64,000 nt of DNA from an uncultured Eubacteriales bacterium (GCA_949283375.1 CASDSM010000031.1:38406-102405), one strand, 5' to 3'. Positions 8,278 to 17,438 are shown, counted from the stretch's first letter. The notes: generated by a model not told the origin, from the letters alone. Numbers and translations: made by a program.

Positions 8278-9555
8278 ATGCCTGTGCCCTCTGTGCCGCC
8301 GCACCTCCGGAGGTCCTGGAACGCCATCTTTGCCGCCCTGCTCAAGTGGGTGACTTTTGGCGCGCTGGTGGGGGGCGTCGTCGGCGTGGCCGGCGGCGTG
8401 TTTCATCATGCGCTGGAGTGGGCCGCAGAGGCCCGGGGGGAGTTTCCCTGGCTGCTCTGGCTGCTGCCGGCGGCGGGCCTGCTCATCGTGAGCGCCTACC
8501 ACCTCACCGGGATGGCGGACGACCCGGGGACCGAGCTGGTGATCACCGCCATCCGCTCCGGCGAGCGGATGCACCTGCGCACCGCGCCGCTCATCTTCCT
8601 GGCCACCTTCCTCACCCACCTCACCGGCGGCAGCGCCGGGCGGGAGGGGGCCGCGCTCCAGCTCGGCGGCAGCATCGCCAACGCCCTGGGCCGCATGCTC
8701 TCCCTGGAGACGGAGGACGAGGAGGTCATCACCATGTGCGGCATCGCCGCGGGGTTCTCCGCCCTGTTCGGCACGCCGCTGACGGCGGCGGTCTTCGCGA
8801 TGGAGGTGAGCTGCGTCGGCGTGATGCAGTATGCCGCCCTCGTCCCCTGCCTGCTCGCCGCCCTGATGGCCCAGGCGTCAGCACGCCTGATCGGCGTGGA
8901 GCCCACCGCGCTCACCTTCACCGGCGTGCCCGCGCTGGACCTCGCGCCGATGGTCTCCATGCTCCTGCTGGGCCTCCTCTGCGGGGTGATCGCCAATCTC
9001 TTCTGCCGGGTGATGCAGCTCGGCGGGCAGTGCGGGCGCAGGATCCGCAATCCCTGGCTGCGCGCGCTGCTGGGCGGCGCGCTGGTCGCCGCCCTCTCCC
9101 TCGCCCTCGGGACAGGGGACTACAACGGCGCGGGGATGGAGGTGATCGCCCGCGCGCTGGAAGGGGAAGCCGTCCCCGCCGCCTTCGCGCTCAAGATGGG
9201 CCTCACCGCCCTCACCCTGGGCTTTGGCTTCAAGGGCGGCGAGATCGTCCCCTCCCTCTTCGTGGGGGCCACCTTCGGCTGTACCGTCGCGCCGCTGCTC
9301 TCGCTGGACCCTTCCTTCGCCGCGGCGGCGGGGATGACGGCGGTCTTCTGTGGGGTGACGAACTCCCCCATCACCTCCATCCTCCTCGGCTACGAGCTCT
9401 TTGGGGGGACGGGAGTCTCCTTCCTCGCGATGGTGGCAGCAGTGAGCTACATGACCTCGGGCTATCGCAGCCTGTACCACCAGCAGAAGATCCAGTTTGC
9501 CAAGACCACGTTCAAGGTGGTCGACGTCTACTCCGGCGAAGAGGCGGACGAGTGA
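8278..9555 (+). CDS. ClC-family chloride/anion transporter
   Basis: This 425-residue polytopic protein belongs to the voltage-gated ClC family, which conducts or exchanges chloride or fluoride with protons. The anion-pathway motifs are present: GGSAGREGAAL (about 118-128), whose E123 matches the gating glutamate of proton-coupled exchangers, and GFKGGEIVPSLFVGA later. The GREGP proline is replaced by alanine and the GKFFxP-type motif is altered, so ion selectivity is uncertain. There is no C-terminal CBS pair. The start ATG at 8278 has AGAGGGGG upstream. The next gene follows within 20 bases, suggesting cotranscription. Confidence 0.9.
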   Translation: MPVPSVPPHLRRSWNAIFAALLKWVTFGALVGGVVGVAGGVFHHALEWAAEARGEFPWLLWLLPAAGLLIVSAYHLTGMADDPGTELVITAIRSGERMHLRTAPLIFLATFLTHLTGGSAGREGAALQLGGSIANALGRMLSLETEDEEVITMCGIAAGFSALFGTPLTAAVFAMEVSCVGVMQYAALVPCLLAALMAQASARLIGVEPTALTFTGVPALDLAPMVSMLLLGLLCGVIANLFCRVMQLGGQCGRRIRNPWLRALLGGALVAALSLALGTGDYNGAGMEVIARALEGEAVPAAFALKMGLTALTLGFGFKGGEIVPSLFVGATFGCTVAPLLSLDPSFAAAAGMTAVFCGVTNSPITSILLGYELFGGTGVSFLAMVAAVSYMTSGYRSLYHQQKIQFAKTTFKVVDVYSGEEADE

Positions 9556-9574
9556 ATGAATGGAGGTATCTGAC

Positions 9575-10897
9575 GTGCACTATACCTTTTGGGAACAGCT
9601 CCTGTTCTTCTTCCTGTACGGCTTTCTCGGCTGGGCCGCCTCGGTGGTGATCCACGCCTTCCGCACCGGGCGCTTTGTCAACCCCGGCATCCTCTACGGC
9701 CCGATCAGCCTGACGAGCGGCCTCACGATGACCTTTGTCATCGTCTTCATCTCAGACTACGCGGTGCAGTATCTCACCCAGTTTGTCCTCACCTTTGTCA
9801 TCATCTCGGCGGCCTCCTCCATCGGCGGCGTGCTGGCCGAGCGGACGGTGGGCCGGAAGCTCTGGGACTACAGCGGCGCGCGCTACTTCGCCCTCGGCGG
9901 CTGGCGCGGCACGCTGCGCACGGCGGGGCTGGCCCTCGCCGCCCTGTTCACCGTCTATCTGCTCCAGCCCTTTGTGATCCTGCTCATCTCCGTCCTGCCT
10001 GAGCTGGCGCTGAAGATCGTGGGCAGCATCCTCCTCTTCGCCCTGACCTGTGACCTCGCCGCCCTGCTGTGGACGGCGCGGGTGGTCCGGCGGCGCAGCC
10101 GGTTGGCAATGGACGTCTCCGCCTCCCTCCAGGACCTGCGCATGACCTGGGGCAACCGCCTGGTCTCCTCTGTGCGCGAGCGTATCTGGAAGGCGTTCCC
10201 TGAGATGGCGGAGCAGCCGACGCCGGGCACCGGCTTCGGCGAGCCGAAGGAGGGGCGCATCTTCGCCCAGGGCCTCGGCTTTTACAAGGTGTTCTGGATG
10301 TTCTTCATCTGCTCGCTGCTGGGAGACTGGATCGAGACGGTCTACGTCTACCTCGTCTCCGGCGTGCTGATGAGCCGCTCGAGCGTGATCTACGGTACCT
10401 TCAGCCTGGTCTGGGGGCTGGGCGGCGCGCTGTTCACCGTCGTGCTCCAGCCGCTGCGCGAGCGCAACGACCGGATGGTCTTCCTCGGCGGCTTCTTCCT
10501 CGGCGGCGCGTTTGAGTACCTGTGCAGCGTGTTCACCGAGGTGGTCTTCGGCACCGTCTTCTGGGACTACAGCGACATGCCCTTCAACATCCAGGGGCGG
10601 ACCAACCTGCTGTTCATGTTCTTCTGGGGCGTGCTCGCCCTGGTGTGGGTCAAGGCGGTCTATCCCCGGCTGAACCGGTGGATCGAGCGCATCCCGCCGG
10701 TGACGGGGACGGTGCTCACCTGGTGCCTGGTGGTCTTCATGGTGCTCAACGCCCTGCTCTCCGGCATGGCGATGGGCCGGTACATCGAGCGGCAGGCCGG
10801 CGCGGCGGAGCAGACGCTGCTCGGCGCCTTCCTGGACAGCCAGTATCCCGACTCCGTGATCGAGTTCCTCTGGCCGAACATGCGCATCCGCCCGTGA
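9575..10897 (+). CDS. CmpB-like multi-pass membrane protein (PF06541), tandem duplicated
   Basis: This 440-residue membrane protein has about 11-12 hydrophobic segments. It contains two copies of the putative ABC-permease family often named CmpB/DUF1113. The first copy has GWAASVVIHAFRTGRFVNPG with ILYGPIS and GRKLWDYSG (about 18-115). The second has LLGDWIETVYVYLVSGVLM with VIYGTFSLVWG and GTVFWDYSD (about 245-345). A linker of roughly 80 residues rich in basic residues lies between. The start is probably GTG at 9575, because GGAGG (9562-9566) is eight bases upstream; the ATG at 9560 overlaps that site. No ATPase gene is adjacent, so a transport role is not supported by context; the molecular function is unknown. 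Confidence 0.8.
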   Translation: MHYTFWEQLLFFFLYGFLGWAASVVIHAFRTGRFVNPGILYGPISLTSGLTMTFVIVFISDYAVQYLTQFVLTFVIISAASSIGGVLAERTVGRKLWDYSGARYFALGGWRGTLRTAGLALAALFTVYLLQPFVILLISVLPELALKIVGSILLFALTCDLAALLWTARVVRRRSRLAMDVSASLQDLRMTWGNRLVSSVRERIWKAFPEMAEQPTPGTGFGEPKEGRIFAQGLGFYKVFWMFFICSLLGDWIETVYVYLVSGVLMSRSSVIYGTFSLVWGLGGALFTVVLQPLRERNDRMVFLGGFFLGGAFEYLCSVFTEVVFGTVFWDYSDMPFNIQGRTNLLFMFFWGVLALVWVKAVYPRLNRWIERIPPVTGTVLTWCLVVFMVLNALLSGMAMGRYIERQAGAAEQTLLGAFLDSQYPDSVIEFLWPNMRIRP

Positions 10898-10930
10898 GCG
10901 GCGGCAGCGCCGTCCGGCAAAAAGAAAGAC

Positions 10931-11001
10931 AGAAAAAGCTCCCCGCGGGGGAGAGAGGCGCGCACAGGCGGGCCGCTCTTCTCCGGGGGAGTTTTCTCTT
11001 G
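10931..11001. terminator. Bidirectional terminator between convergent genes
   Basis: An AAAAAGCTCCCC... arm and its near-complement ending in GGGGGAGTTTTCT flank a GC-rich centre. It sits between the CmpB-like gene and mscL, which converge. Confidence 0.65.
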
Positions 11002-11022
11002 TCTCTTGTCTGGGGACAGGGC

Positions 11023-11436
11023 TCAGGCGTCCTTTTGCTCCTCCTCCAGATGGGAGGTGCAGTGCGGGCAGCGGACCGCCCCGATGGGGATCTCGCTGCT
11101 GCAATAGGGGCAGACCTTGGTGGTGGGGGCGGCGGGGGCCTCCGGCTTGTGGCCCAGGCCCATCAGCTTGTTCACCGCCTTGAGCAGGAAGAACAGGATG
11201 AGGGCGGTGATGAAGAAATTGAGCACTGCGGAGACAAAATTCGACCCGAACTGCGCGGCGTCCTGCAGGGTATAGGTGGCCGCGCCGGTGATCAGGCTGA
11301 TGATCGGGTTGATGAAGTTGTCGGTGAGGGACGTGACGATGCCGGAGAAGGCTGCGCCGATCAGAACGCCGACCGCCATGTCCATCACGTTGCCGCGCAG
11401 GGCAAATGCTTTGAATTCTTCGATAAACTTTTTCAT
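11023..11436 (-). CDS. mscL: Large-conductance mechanosensitive channel with C-terminal zinc ribbon
   Basis: MscL is the pentameric channel that releases solutes under hypo-osmotic shock. The 137-residue protein starts MKKFIEEFKAFALRGNVMD, the conserved N-terminal helix, followed by TM1 (AVGVLIGAAFSGIVTSL), a short loop and TM2 (FVSAVLNFFITALILFFLL). The C-terminus carries a CPYC...CPHC zinc ribbon (C109, C112, C123, C126) in place of the usual simple amphipathic tail. This fusion is seen in some Clostridia; its role is unknown. I chose ATG at 11436 because homologues begin MKKF and the upstream extension is not conserved in character. Confidence 0.95.
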   Translation of the reverse strand: MKKFIEEFKAFALRGNVMDMAVGVLIGAAFSGIVTSLTDNFINPIISLITGAATYTLQDAAQFGSNFVSAVLNFFITALILFFLLKAVNKLMGLGHKPEAPAAPTTKVCPYCSSEIPIGAVRCPHCTSHLEEEQKDA

Positions 11437-11520
11437 GGAATGCTCTTCTCTCTCAGTTTTCACCATCATAGCACGGCGCGGGGAGGCATGCAAGAGCGAT
11501 GCGCTATTTTTCTGCGCGCC

Positions 11521-12615
11521 TCAGATCACGCCGAGGCCCTTGGCCACGATCATGATGAAGTCCTGCACATTGGTCACGATGGTGGTGGCCGAGAGGCTGC
11601 CCCGGTCGAGCAGCTTGTTCACCACGAACTCATCGGCGTCCACCGTGTAGAGGAAGACGGGGCGCACCGTCCCGTCCTCCAGCACCCGGTAGGACGGGGT
11701 CATATTCCCGGTGGCGATGGTGTGGAGCATGGTGGCCAGACAGACCACGGTGGTCGCTTTCTTCACCATCTCCCGCATGGCGGTCTGGCCATCGTAGGCG
11801 TTCCCGATCACCTCGGGCAGGGGGCCGTCGTCCCGGATGGAGCCGGTGAGCACGAAGGGGACGCCGTTTTTCACGCAGCTGTACATGATGCCGTTGTCGA
11901 TCTGGTAGTCGTTGATGAACTGCCGGATGGAGCCGCTGCGGCGGACGCGGTTGATCACGTCCAGATGGTTGTAGTGCCCATTGGCCTGGGAGCGCTGGGT
12001 GTAGATGTCCTGCCCCAGGGCGGTGTGGAACATCGCACCCTCCAGGTCATGGGTGGCGAGGGCGTTGCCTGCCATCAGCCCATCTACATAGCCGTGCTCC
12101 ACCATGGACTGCATTGCCCGCCGGGCGTCCGCGTCAAAGGCGAAGGCGGGGCCCATCACCCAGAGGATGCGGCCGTGCTCCCGCTCGTACTTCAGCAGCT
12201 CAAAGAGGCGGTCATAGTCCCGGGCGAAGGAGGTCTCCCGGCTGCGGCCCTGCCGGAAGACGAACTGGTCCTCCCCGGCCTCCTCCGGCGCGCCGAAGCC
12301 GGTGCTGTGGAGGTAGATGCCCTCCTCGCCGTTCTCCGTCCGGCCGAGGATCACCCGGTCGCCCACCTTCAGGTTGCGGTTTTCCACCACGCGCAGCGCC
12401 CCGTCTCCGTCCAGAACTACGCTGGAGTCCATCCGGCTCTCCTCGGCCAGACGCCACACGCCGCCGATCTTGAAATACTCAGGGTACATGGAGGTGCTGT
12501 GATAGCCCTCCGGGGCCACCCCGTCCACCGTCACCGCCTCCCAGGCGGCGTCCGGGGCGGCGGCGAATCGCCTTTCACTAAAATCCGGCGCTCTGTAGAC
12601 CGGCATCTCAAACAT
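11521..12615 (-). CDS. LOR/SDH-family ornithine cyclodeaminase-like enzyme (TIGR00300)
   Basis: The protein matches the LOR/SDH family that includes archaeal ornithine cyclodeaminase and the C-terminal half of cyanobacterial AgrE/ArgZ, which convert ornithine to proline and ammonia with NAD. Diagnostic stretches are MAGNALATHDLEGAMF (about 177-192), the downstream INRVRRSGSI, SIRDDGPLPEVIGNAYDGQ and ATMLHTIATGNMTPSY. Length (364 residues) fits the stand-alone form. GAGG (12627-12624) lies eight bases before ATG at 12615; ATG 12618 and GTG 12624 are alternatives. The gene follows the amidohydrolase by 12-21 bases, so the two are one transcript. Substrate assignment is by family; a related amino acid is possible. 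Confidence 0.8.
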   Translation of the reverse strand: MFEMPVYRAPDFSERRFAAAPDAAWEAVTVDGVAPEGYHSTSMYPEYFKIGGVWRLAEESRMDSSVVLDGDGALRVVENRNLKVGDRVILGRTENGEEGIYLHSTGFGAPEEAGEDQFVFRQGRSRETSFARDYDRLFELLKYEREHGRILWVMGPAFAFDADARRAMQSMVEHGYVDGLMAGNALATHDLEGAMFHTALGQDIYTQRSQANGHYNHLDVINRVRRSGSIRQFINDYQIDNGIMYSCVKNGVPFVLTGSIRDDGPLPEVIGNAYDGQTAMREMVKKATTVVCLATMLHTIATGNMTPSYRVLEDGTVRPVFLYTVDADEFVVNKLLDRGSLSATTIVTNVQDFIMIVAKGLGVI

Positions 12616-12636
12616 CATTTCCACCTCGCCTTTCTG

Positions 12637-14256
12637 TCAATCTGTGCCTCTCTGATAGACGCATGCCCCGTCCACATAGGTCTCGAGCACCTGCACCCGG
12701 TCGATCTCCTCCGCAGGGACGGAGAGAATGTCCTCGCTGAGCACGGCGAAGTCCGCCCGATAGCCGGCTGCCAGCGTCCCGATGCCGGGGAAGCCCGCCG
12801 CCCGCGCCGCGCCGCGGGTGTAGAGGCGCAGGGCGGTCTCAATGTCCACCGCCTGCTCCTGCCCGCAGTCCACCCCGCTCGCGGAGGTGCGCGTCACCGC
12901 CTGCTTCAGCCCCGGGAAGGGGTCAGAGGGGTCAGACCAGAAGGTGGCGGGCGCGTCGGTGGAGAATCCGAGCTCCACCCCGTGCGCCAGAATGGTGCAG
13001 ATGGGGTAGCATCTGCGCATCCACTCCGGCCCCAGGTTGGCCAGATAGCTGGAGCTCTCGGCATACTGGAAGATGGGCTGTGTCACAAAGGAGAGCCCGT
13101 GGGCGGCGGCTTTCTCAATGCTCTCGGCAGATGGGTCGGTCACATGCTCGATGCGGACGTAGGGGATGCCCTCCGCTGTCCAGGGTTCCTCCCGGCAGGC
13201 CCGGTCCACCATCCGCGCAATCGCCCGGCCCCCCATGGCGTGCATGGAGAGCTGGCAGCGGTGGGCCTTGCAGTATGCAATGGCGGTCTCCACCAGATGG
13301 TCGCTGCACACCGAGATGCCGAACTCGTCCTCACTGCCCCGGTAGGGCCGGTCCATCCAGGCGGTGCGGCCGGAGATGCTGCCGTCGCCGATCAGCTTGA
13401 GCCCGGCAATATGGATCTGCCGCCGCCGGTCGAGCAGCTCCTCCGGGATGCGGAAGCCGGGGTCATCGGCAAAGAAGTCCCACATGTAATAGACCCCCAC
13501 CCTCTGGCAAAAGCCCCGCCGGACGGCGGCCTCGTAGATGGGGATATTGTCCGAGCTGTCCAGATTGCCCATGTCGCAGATGGCGGTGATCCCCTGGCTG
13601 GTGAGCACCTCTCCCAGCTCGAGCAGGTGATCCACCTTGTGCTCCGGCGGATCCAGGGGCAGCAGGGAGGCAAAGAGGGTGCTGGCCTTCTCCTTGAGGA
13701 CGCCGGTGGGCTCGCCGCGCTCGTCCCGCTCGATCTCCCCACCGGGCGGGTCCGGCGTGTTCCGGTCGATGCCGGCCAGGGCCAGGGCCCTGCTGTTCAC
13801 GCAGCGGATGTGCGCGCAGGTGCGCATGATGGAGACCGGCGCGTCGCTGCACCCCCGGTCGAGATCGTACCGGGTGGGGGAGCGCCGCTCGAGCAGCTCG
13901 CGCTCGTCATAGCCCCAGCCCTCGATCCAGCCGCCCGGCCCCTGGGCCGCCCGGCGCGCACGCACTGCCCGGACCAGGTCCTCGATGGAGCGGATGCCGG
14001 GCGGCATGGCGGTGATCTTCTTGCGAAAGTCCGCCAGCATCACCGGGTGCATGTGCGCGTCCACAAAGCCGGGGATCACCCGTCTTCCCCCGAGGTCCAC
14101 CCGCCGTGCCCTGGCGCGGTACTCCTGCGGCAGTTCGTCCGCCTCCCCGACCCAGAGGATGCGCCCGTCCGCCACCGCCATCGCGCCGGCATAGGGCCGG
14201 GCGGGGTCGGAGGTAAAGATGCGGGCATGTTCAAATATTGTCACACTGTGCTCCAT
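12637..14256 (-). CDS. Amidohydrolase family protein, YtcJ-like
   Basis: This 539-residue metal-dependent hydrolase is of the amidohydrolase superfamily (PF07969). It has an N-terminal composite beta domain, the metal-binding HxH in FVDAHMHP (H68, H70), barrel motifs ICDMGNLD and HAMGGRAI, and the catalytic aspartate in LGFSTDAPA near residue 445. The C-terminal AAGYRADFAVL segment closes the beta domain. YtcJ-like enzymes hydrolyse amide or N-acyl bonds, but specificity varies widely. Placement before an ornithine-cyclodeaminase-like gene, opposite an M20 hydrolase and a carrier, suggests release of amino acids from conjugates. The start ATG at 14256 follows AAGGGGTGAG; the frame extends upstream without a better site. 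Confidence 0.85.
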   Translation of the reverse strand: MEHSVTIFEHARIFTSDPARPYAGAMAVADGRILWVGEADELPQEYRARARRVDLGGRRVIPGFVDAHMHPVMLADFRKKITAMPPGIRSIEDLVRAVRARRAAQGPGGWIEGWGYDERELLERRSPTRYDLDRGCSDAPVSIMRTCAHIRCVNSRALALAGIDRNTPDPPGGEIERDERGEPTGVLKEKASTLFASLLPLDPPEHKVDHLLELGEVLTSQGITAICDMGNLDSSDNIPIYEAAVRRGFCQRVGVYYMWDFFADDPGFRIPEELLDRRRQIHIAGLKLIGDGSISGRTAWMDRPYRGSEDEFGISVCSDHLVETAIAYCKAHRCQLSMHAMGGRAIARMVDRACREEPWTAEGIPYVRIEHVTDPSAESIEKAAAHGLSFVTQPIFQYAESSSYLANLGPEWMRRCYPICTILAHGVELGFSTDAPATFWSDPSDPFPGLKQAVTRTSASGVDCGQEQAVDIETALRLYTRGAARAAGFPGIGTLAAGYRADFAVLSEDILSVPAEEIDRVQVLETYVDGACVYQRGTD

Positions 14257-14350
14257 GCTTTTCTCACCCCTTTTGTAAATCATAACAGAACCGGGCGGAT
14301 TTGTCAGCAGAAAAATTTTCGGCATTTCAGAAGAAAATTCTTCAAAACGG

Positions 14351-14379
14351 TTGCAAGCGGAGAAAAAAGGTGATAGGAT
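14351..14379 (+). promoter_or_regulatory. Candidate promoter of the M20 hydrolase-carrier operon
   Basis: TTGCAA (14351-14356), a 17-base spacer and TAGGAT (14374-14379) lie in the 244-base divergent region 14257-14500. I see no convincing operator there. Confidence 0.45.
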
Positions 14380-14500
14380 AGAGCATATTTATTCACCGTG
14401 CTAGCGCATTGCTCTGCAAAACATACAGATGAATTCACGGCTTCCGGGATGAAGATTCATTTTCGGGGGCTTTTTGTCTTTTACGGGAGGGAAAAGCAGT

Positions 14501-15745
14501 ATGGAAGATTCCGCAAAAAAAATCACGACGGACGCGCGGCGCATCCTGGAGCAGATCCGCGCCGACCGCCGCCGCCTCCACCAGATCCCGGAGATCGGGA
14601 CCGATCTGCCGCAGACGAGCGAGTACATCAAGCTTCGCCTCAACGAGATGGGGATCCCCTGGCGCAGCTGCGGCGGCCCGCTCCCGGCGAAGATGACGGC
14701 GGACTATGTGGAGGCCGGCTTTCCCCGGATGGAGAAGGAGACCGGCATTATCGCCATGATCGGGCAGGGGAATCCCTGCATCCTCCTCCGGGCGGACATG
14801 GACGCCCTGCCGGTCCAGGAGAAAAACGACCTGGACTACCGGGCCTCCGGCCCCTACGGCCACATGTGCGGGCACGACAGCCACACCGCCATGCTCCTCG
14901 GGGCGGCCAGGATCCTCAAGGGGATGGAGCGGGAGCTCAGGGGCTCGGTCAAGCTGATGTTCCAGCCCGGAGAGGAGACAGGGGCCGGGGCACGGCTGAT
15001 GGTGGAGGACGGCGCGCTGGAAAATCCCCGGGTGGACGCCGCCTTCTCCATGCATGTCCAGCCCACCGACGAGACCGGGCGGGTGGGCTACGCCGTAGGC
15101 ATCAACTCCGCCTCTCTGGACACCTTTATCCTCAAGGTCCACGGCAAGGGGGGCCACAGCTCTCAGCCGCAGCTCTGTGTGGACCCGCTGATGGTGGTCA
15201 ATCAGGTCTATCAGGCCCTCAATCTGCTCGTCACCCGAGAGGCGGACCCCGCCGCCATGGTCACGCTCACCTGCGGCGTGGCGAAGGGGGGCACGGCGGT
15301 GAACATCATCCCCAGCGAGGCGGAGCTGCACATCGGCCTGCGCACCCTGGATGTGGCCTCCGCCAAGCACCTGGCGCGGCGCATCCCGGAGGTGATCGAG
15401 CACTATGTGAAGGCGTGGCGCGCGGAGTACGACCTGACGGTGTTTCACACCCCGTCCACCCTCTCGGATGTGTCCCTCTGCCGGGAGGTGGTGCCCTACA
15501 TCCGCGAGGTGGTGGGGGAGTACCGCATCCACGAGATCCCGGCCATCACGGGGACGGAGGACTTCGGCTATGTGACGGAGAAGGTCCCCGGAATGTTCGT
15601 CTTCATCGGCGCGGGCCGCCCGGGCAATCCCCCATTGCACAGCCCGAAGATGGTGCTCGACGAGGACGTGCTCCCGGTGGGCGCGGCGGTCTACGCCAAC
15701 GTCGCCGCGGCCTGGCTGGAGGCGCACGGGGAGGACGCGCCCTGA
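14501..15745 (+). CDS. M20 family metallo-amidohydrolase
   Basis: The 414-residue protein belongs to the M20D amidohydrolases (hippurate, N-acyl-amino-acid and IAA-amino-acid hydrolases), zinc or manganese enzymes that free amino acids from N-acyl conjugates. Metal motifs are clear: RADMDALPV (97-105), MCGHDSHTA (122-130), the catalytic pair in QPGEET (155-160) and the late GTEDFGY. The dimerisation domain has KVHGKGGHSSQP. ATG at 14501 with GGGAGGG upstream is the natural start. The YfcC-like carrier begins 54 bases later, so uptake and hydrolysis are probably coupled. It may process the same conjugates as the divergent amidohydrolase. Confidence 0.9.
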   Translation: MEDSAKKITTDARRILEQIRADRRRLHQIPEIGTDLPQTSEYIKLRLNEMGIPWRSCGGPLPAKMTADYVEAGFPRMEKETGIIAMIGQGNPCILLRADMDALPVQEKNDLDYRASGPYGHMCGHDSHTAMLLGAARILKGMERELRGSVKLMFQPGEETGAGARLMVEDGALENPRVDAAFSMHVQPTDETGRVGYAVGINSASLDTFILKVHGKGGHSSQPQLCVDPLMVVNQVYQALNLLVTREADPAAMVTLTCGVAKGGTAVNIIPSEAELHIGLRTLDVASAKHLARRIPEVIEHYVKAWRAEYDLTVFHTPSTLSDVSLCREVVPYIREVVGEYRIHEIPAITGTEDFGYVTEKVPGMFVFIGAGRPGNPPLHSPKMVLDEDVLPVGAAVYANVAAAWLEAHGEDAP

Positions 15746-15799
15746 CGGCGCAGGAGAGAGAAGGGGCCGCGGCAGGCGGCCCGGAGGGAGGAGCGTATC

Positions 15800-17203
15800 A
15801 TGTCAAAGAATGTCAAGCAGAGCCGGGGCTTCCGGATGCCCCATGTCTTTATCATCCTGCTGCTCATCATGCTGCTGGTGGCGGCGCTGTCCTATCTCGT
15901 CCCCAGCGGGTCCTATGACCGGGTGGTGGACGAGTCCACCGGCATCTCGGTGGTGGACCCGGACACCTTCCGCTATGTGGAAAATGAAAATCCCGTCACC
16001 TTCCTGGACTACTTCGAGGCGGTCTACTCCGGCTTTGTGAACGGCGCGTCCATCATGGGGACGCTGTTCATCAGCTCGGGCATGATCTATCTCCTTGAGG
16101 TGAGTGGGGCCTTCGGGGCGGGCATCCACCTGATTTTGAACCGGACGAAGGGGAGGGAGTTCTCCGTCGTCTGCATCTTCTATACCATCTTCGTCATCTT
16201 CGGCGTGCTGGGCTACGGCGAGGCGGCCTATCCCTTCTACCCGCTGGCGGTGACGGTGGGCTTCGCCCTGGGCTATGACCGGATGGTGGGGACCGCCCTC
16301 GCCATCGTGGGCAGCACGGTCGGCTTCACCGCCGGGCTGATGAACACCTTCACCACCGGCGTGGCCCAGCAGATCGTGGGTCTCCCCCTCTTCTCCGGCA
16401 TCGGCTACCGCGCGGTGGGCCTCGCGGTGTTCTATGTGATCGGCCTCGTCGGACTTTACACCTACTGCAGGAAGATCAAGCGCGATCCCCGGCAGAGCCT
16501 GATGGCGGAGGAGTACCTGAACCAGAAGCAGCAGGCCGGGACAGAGCAGATGGAGGAGATGACCCCGCGCCGGGCGCTCGGCCTGCTCCTCTTCCTCTGC
16601 ACCATCATCGCGCAGGGCTATGGCTGCCTCCGCCTCGGCTGGGGGCTGGCGCAGATCGCGGCAATCTACCTCATCATGGGTATGCTGCTGGCCGTCGTCT
16701 TCCGCATCCCACCCAGCGAGGCCTGCCAGCTCTTCTGCAAGGGGGCCACGCGGGTGTTCGCCGCCGCCTTCGCCGTGGGCATGGCCCAGGCCGTGGTGGT
16801 GCTCATGAATCAGGCCTGCATTATGGACACCATCGTGCACGCCATGGCGGTCCTTCTGGAGAACAAGAGCGCCATTCTCGCCCTGCTCATCATCTTCGTC
16901 TTCGTCACCCTCTTTAACTTCCTGGTGGTCTCCGGCAGCGGCAAGGCGGTCATCATCATGCCCATCCTCCAGCCGCTGGGGAGCCTGCTGCACATCAACC
17001 AGCAGGTGCTGGTGCTGGCCTACCAGTACGGGGACGGGATCACCAACAGCTTCTGGCCGGGCAGCTCCCTCGTCCAGCTCGCCATGTGCGGGGTGGACTA
17101 CGGCTCCTGGATCAAATTCTGCTGGAAGATCTATCTCTCCTTTATTGTGAGCGCCTTTCTCCTGGTCGCCGTCGCCTACACCATCGGGTACGGCCCGTTC
17201 TGA
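15800..17203 (+). CDS. YfcC/DcuC-type carrier, putative amino acid or dicarboxylate transporter
   Basis: This 467-residue membrane protein has about 12 transmembrane segments and belongs to PF03606 (C4-dicarboxylate anaerobic carrier/YfcC), whose members move dicarboxylates, peptides or basic amino acids. Typical features are the opening MPHVFIILLLIMLLVAALSY with LVPSGSYDR, a re-entrant YGEAAYPFYPLAV segment, LVVSGSGKAVIIMPILQPL and the strongly conserved QYGDGITNSFWPGS near the C-terminus. A polar loop (about 235-255) is midway. GGAGGGAGG precedes the ATG. As second gene after the M20 hydrolase it probably imports that enzyme's substrate. The arginine/ornithine exchange seen in some relatives would suit the neighbouring ornithine cyclodeaminase-like gene, but this is inference. 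Confidence 0.82.
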   Translation: MSKNVKQSRGFRMPHVFIILLLIMLLVAALSYLVPSGSYDRVVDESTGISVVDPDTFRYVENENPVTFLDYFEAVYSGFVNGASIMGTLFISSGMIYLLEVSGAFGAGIHLILNRTKGREFSVVCIFYTIFVIFGVLGYGEAAYPFYPLAVTVGFALGYDRMVGTALAIVGSTVGFTAGLMNTFTTGVAQQIVGLPLFSGIGYRAVGLAVFYVIGLVGLYTYCRKIKRDPRQSLMAEEYLNQKQQAGTEQMEEMTPRRALGLLLFLCTIIAQGYGCLRLGWGLAQIAAIYLIMGMLLAVVFRIPPSEACQLFCKGATRVFAAAFAVGMAQAVVVLMNQACIMDTIVHAMAVLLENKSAILALLIIFVFVTLFNFLVVSGSGKAVIIMPILQPLGSLLHINQQVLVLAYQYGDGITNSFWPGSSLVQLAMCGVDYGSWIKFCWKIYLSFIVSAFLLVAVAYTIGYGPF

Positions 17204-17235
17204 GCCGGACGCCGGGCAGAGAGGAGCATCCCACA

Positions 17236-17276
17236 GCCGCGTCCCGTCCCCTCGCCCAGAGGGCCGGGGCGCGGCC
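17236..17276 (+). terminator. GC-rich hairpin after the carrier gene
   Basis: GCCGCG... (17236 on) pairs imperfectly with ...CGCGGC (to 17276), then GCTTTGCG. The T tract is poor, so this is a likely but weak terminator. Confidence 0.4.
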
Positions 17277-17328
17277 GCTTTGCGCCCCGCCCGCCGCCCG
17301 GAGCGCCTCCGGCGACGGAAAAAAGCTC

Positions 17329-17357
17329 TTGACGGCGGTGCGGAATGCGGGTAAACT
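17329..17357 (+). promoter_or_regulatory. Candidate promoter of the two-component operon
   Basis: TTGACG (17329-17334), a 17-base spacer and TAAACT (17352-17357) lie about 80 bases before the regulator start. Confidence 0.6.
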
Positions 17358-17438
17358 TTTCTAAAAAGGGGACGGAAAAGGCCCGCGTTCTGGTGAATCT
17401 GCCGGGAAAAGCGGGAACAGGGAAGGGGAGAAGAGAGG

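Noticed and set aside
10522-14373. Open frame of 1283 codons on the plus strand
   Set aside because: It is the antisense of the mscL, LOR/SDH and amidohydrolase genes, with low-complexity His/Arg/Gly-rich translation. High GC keeps such frames open.
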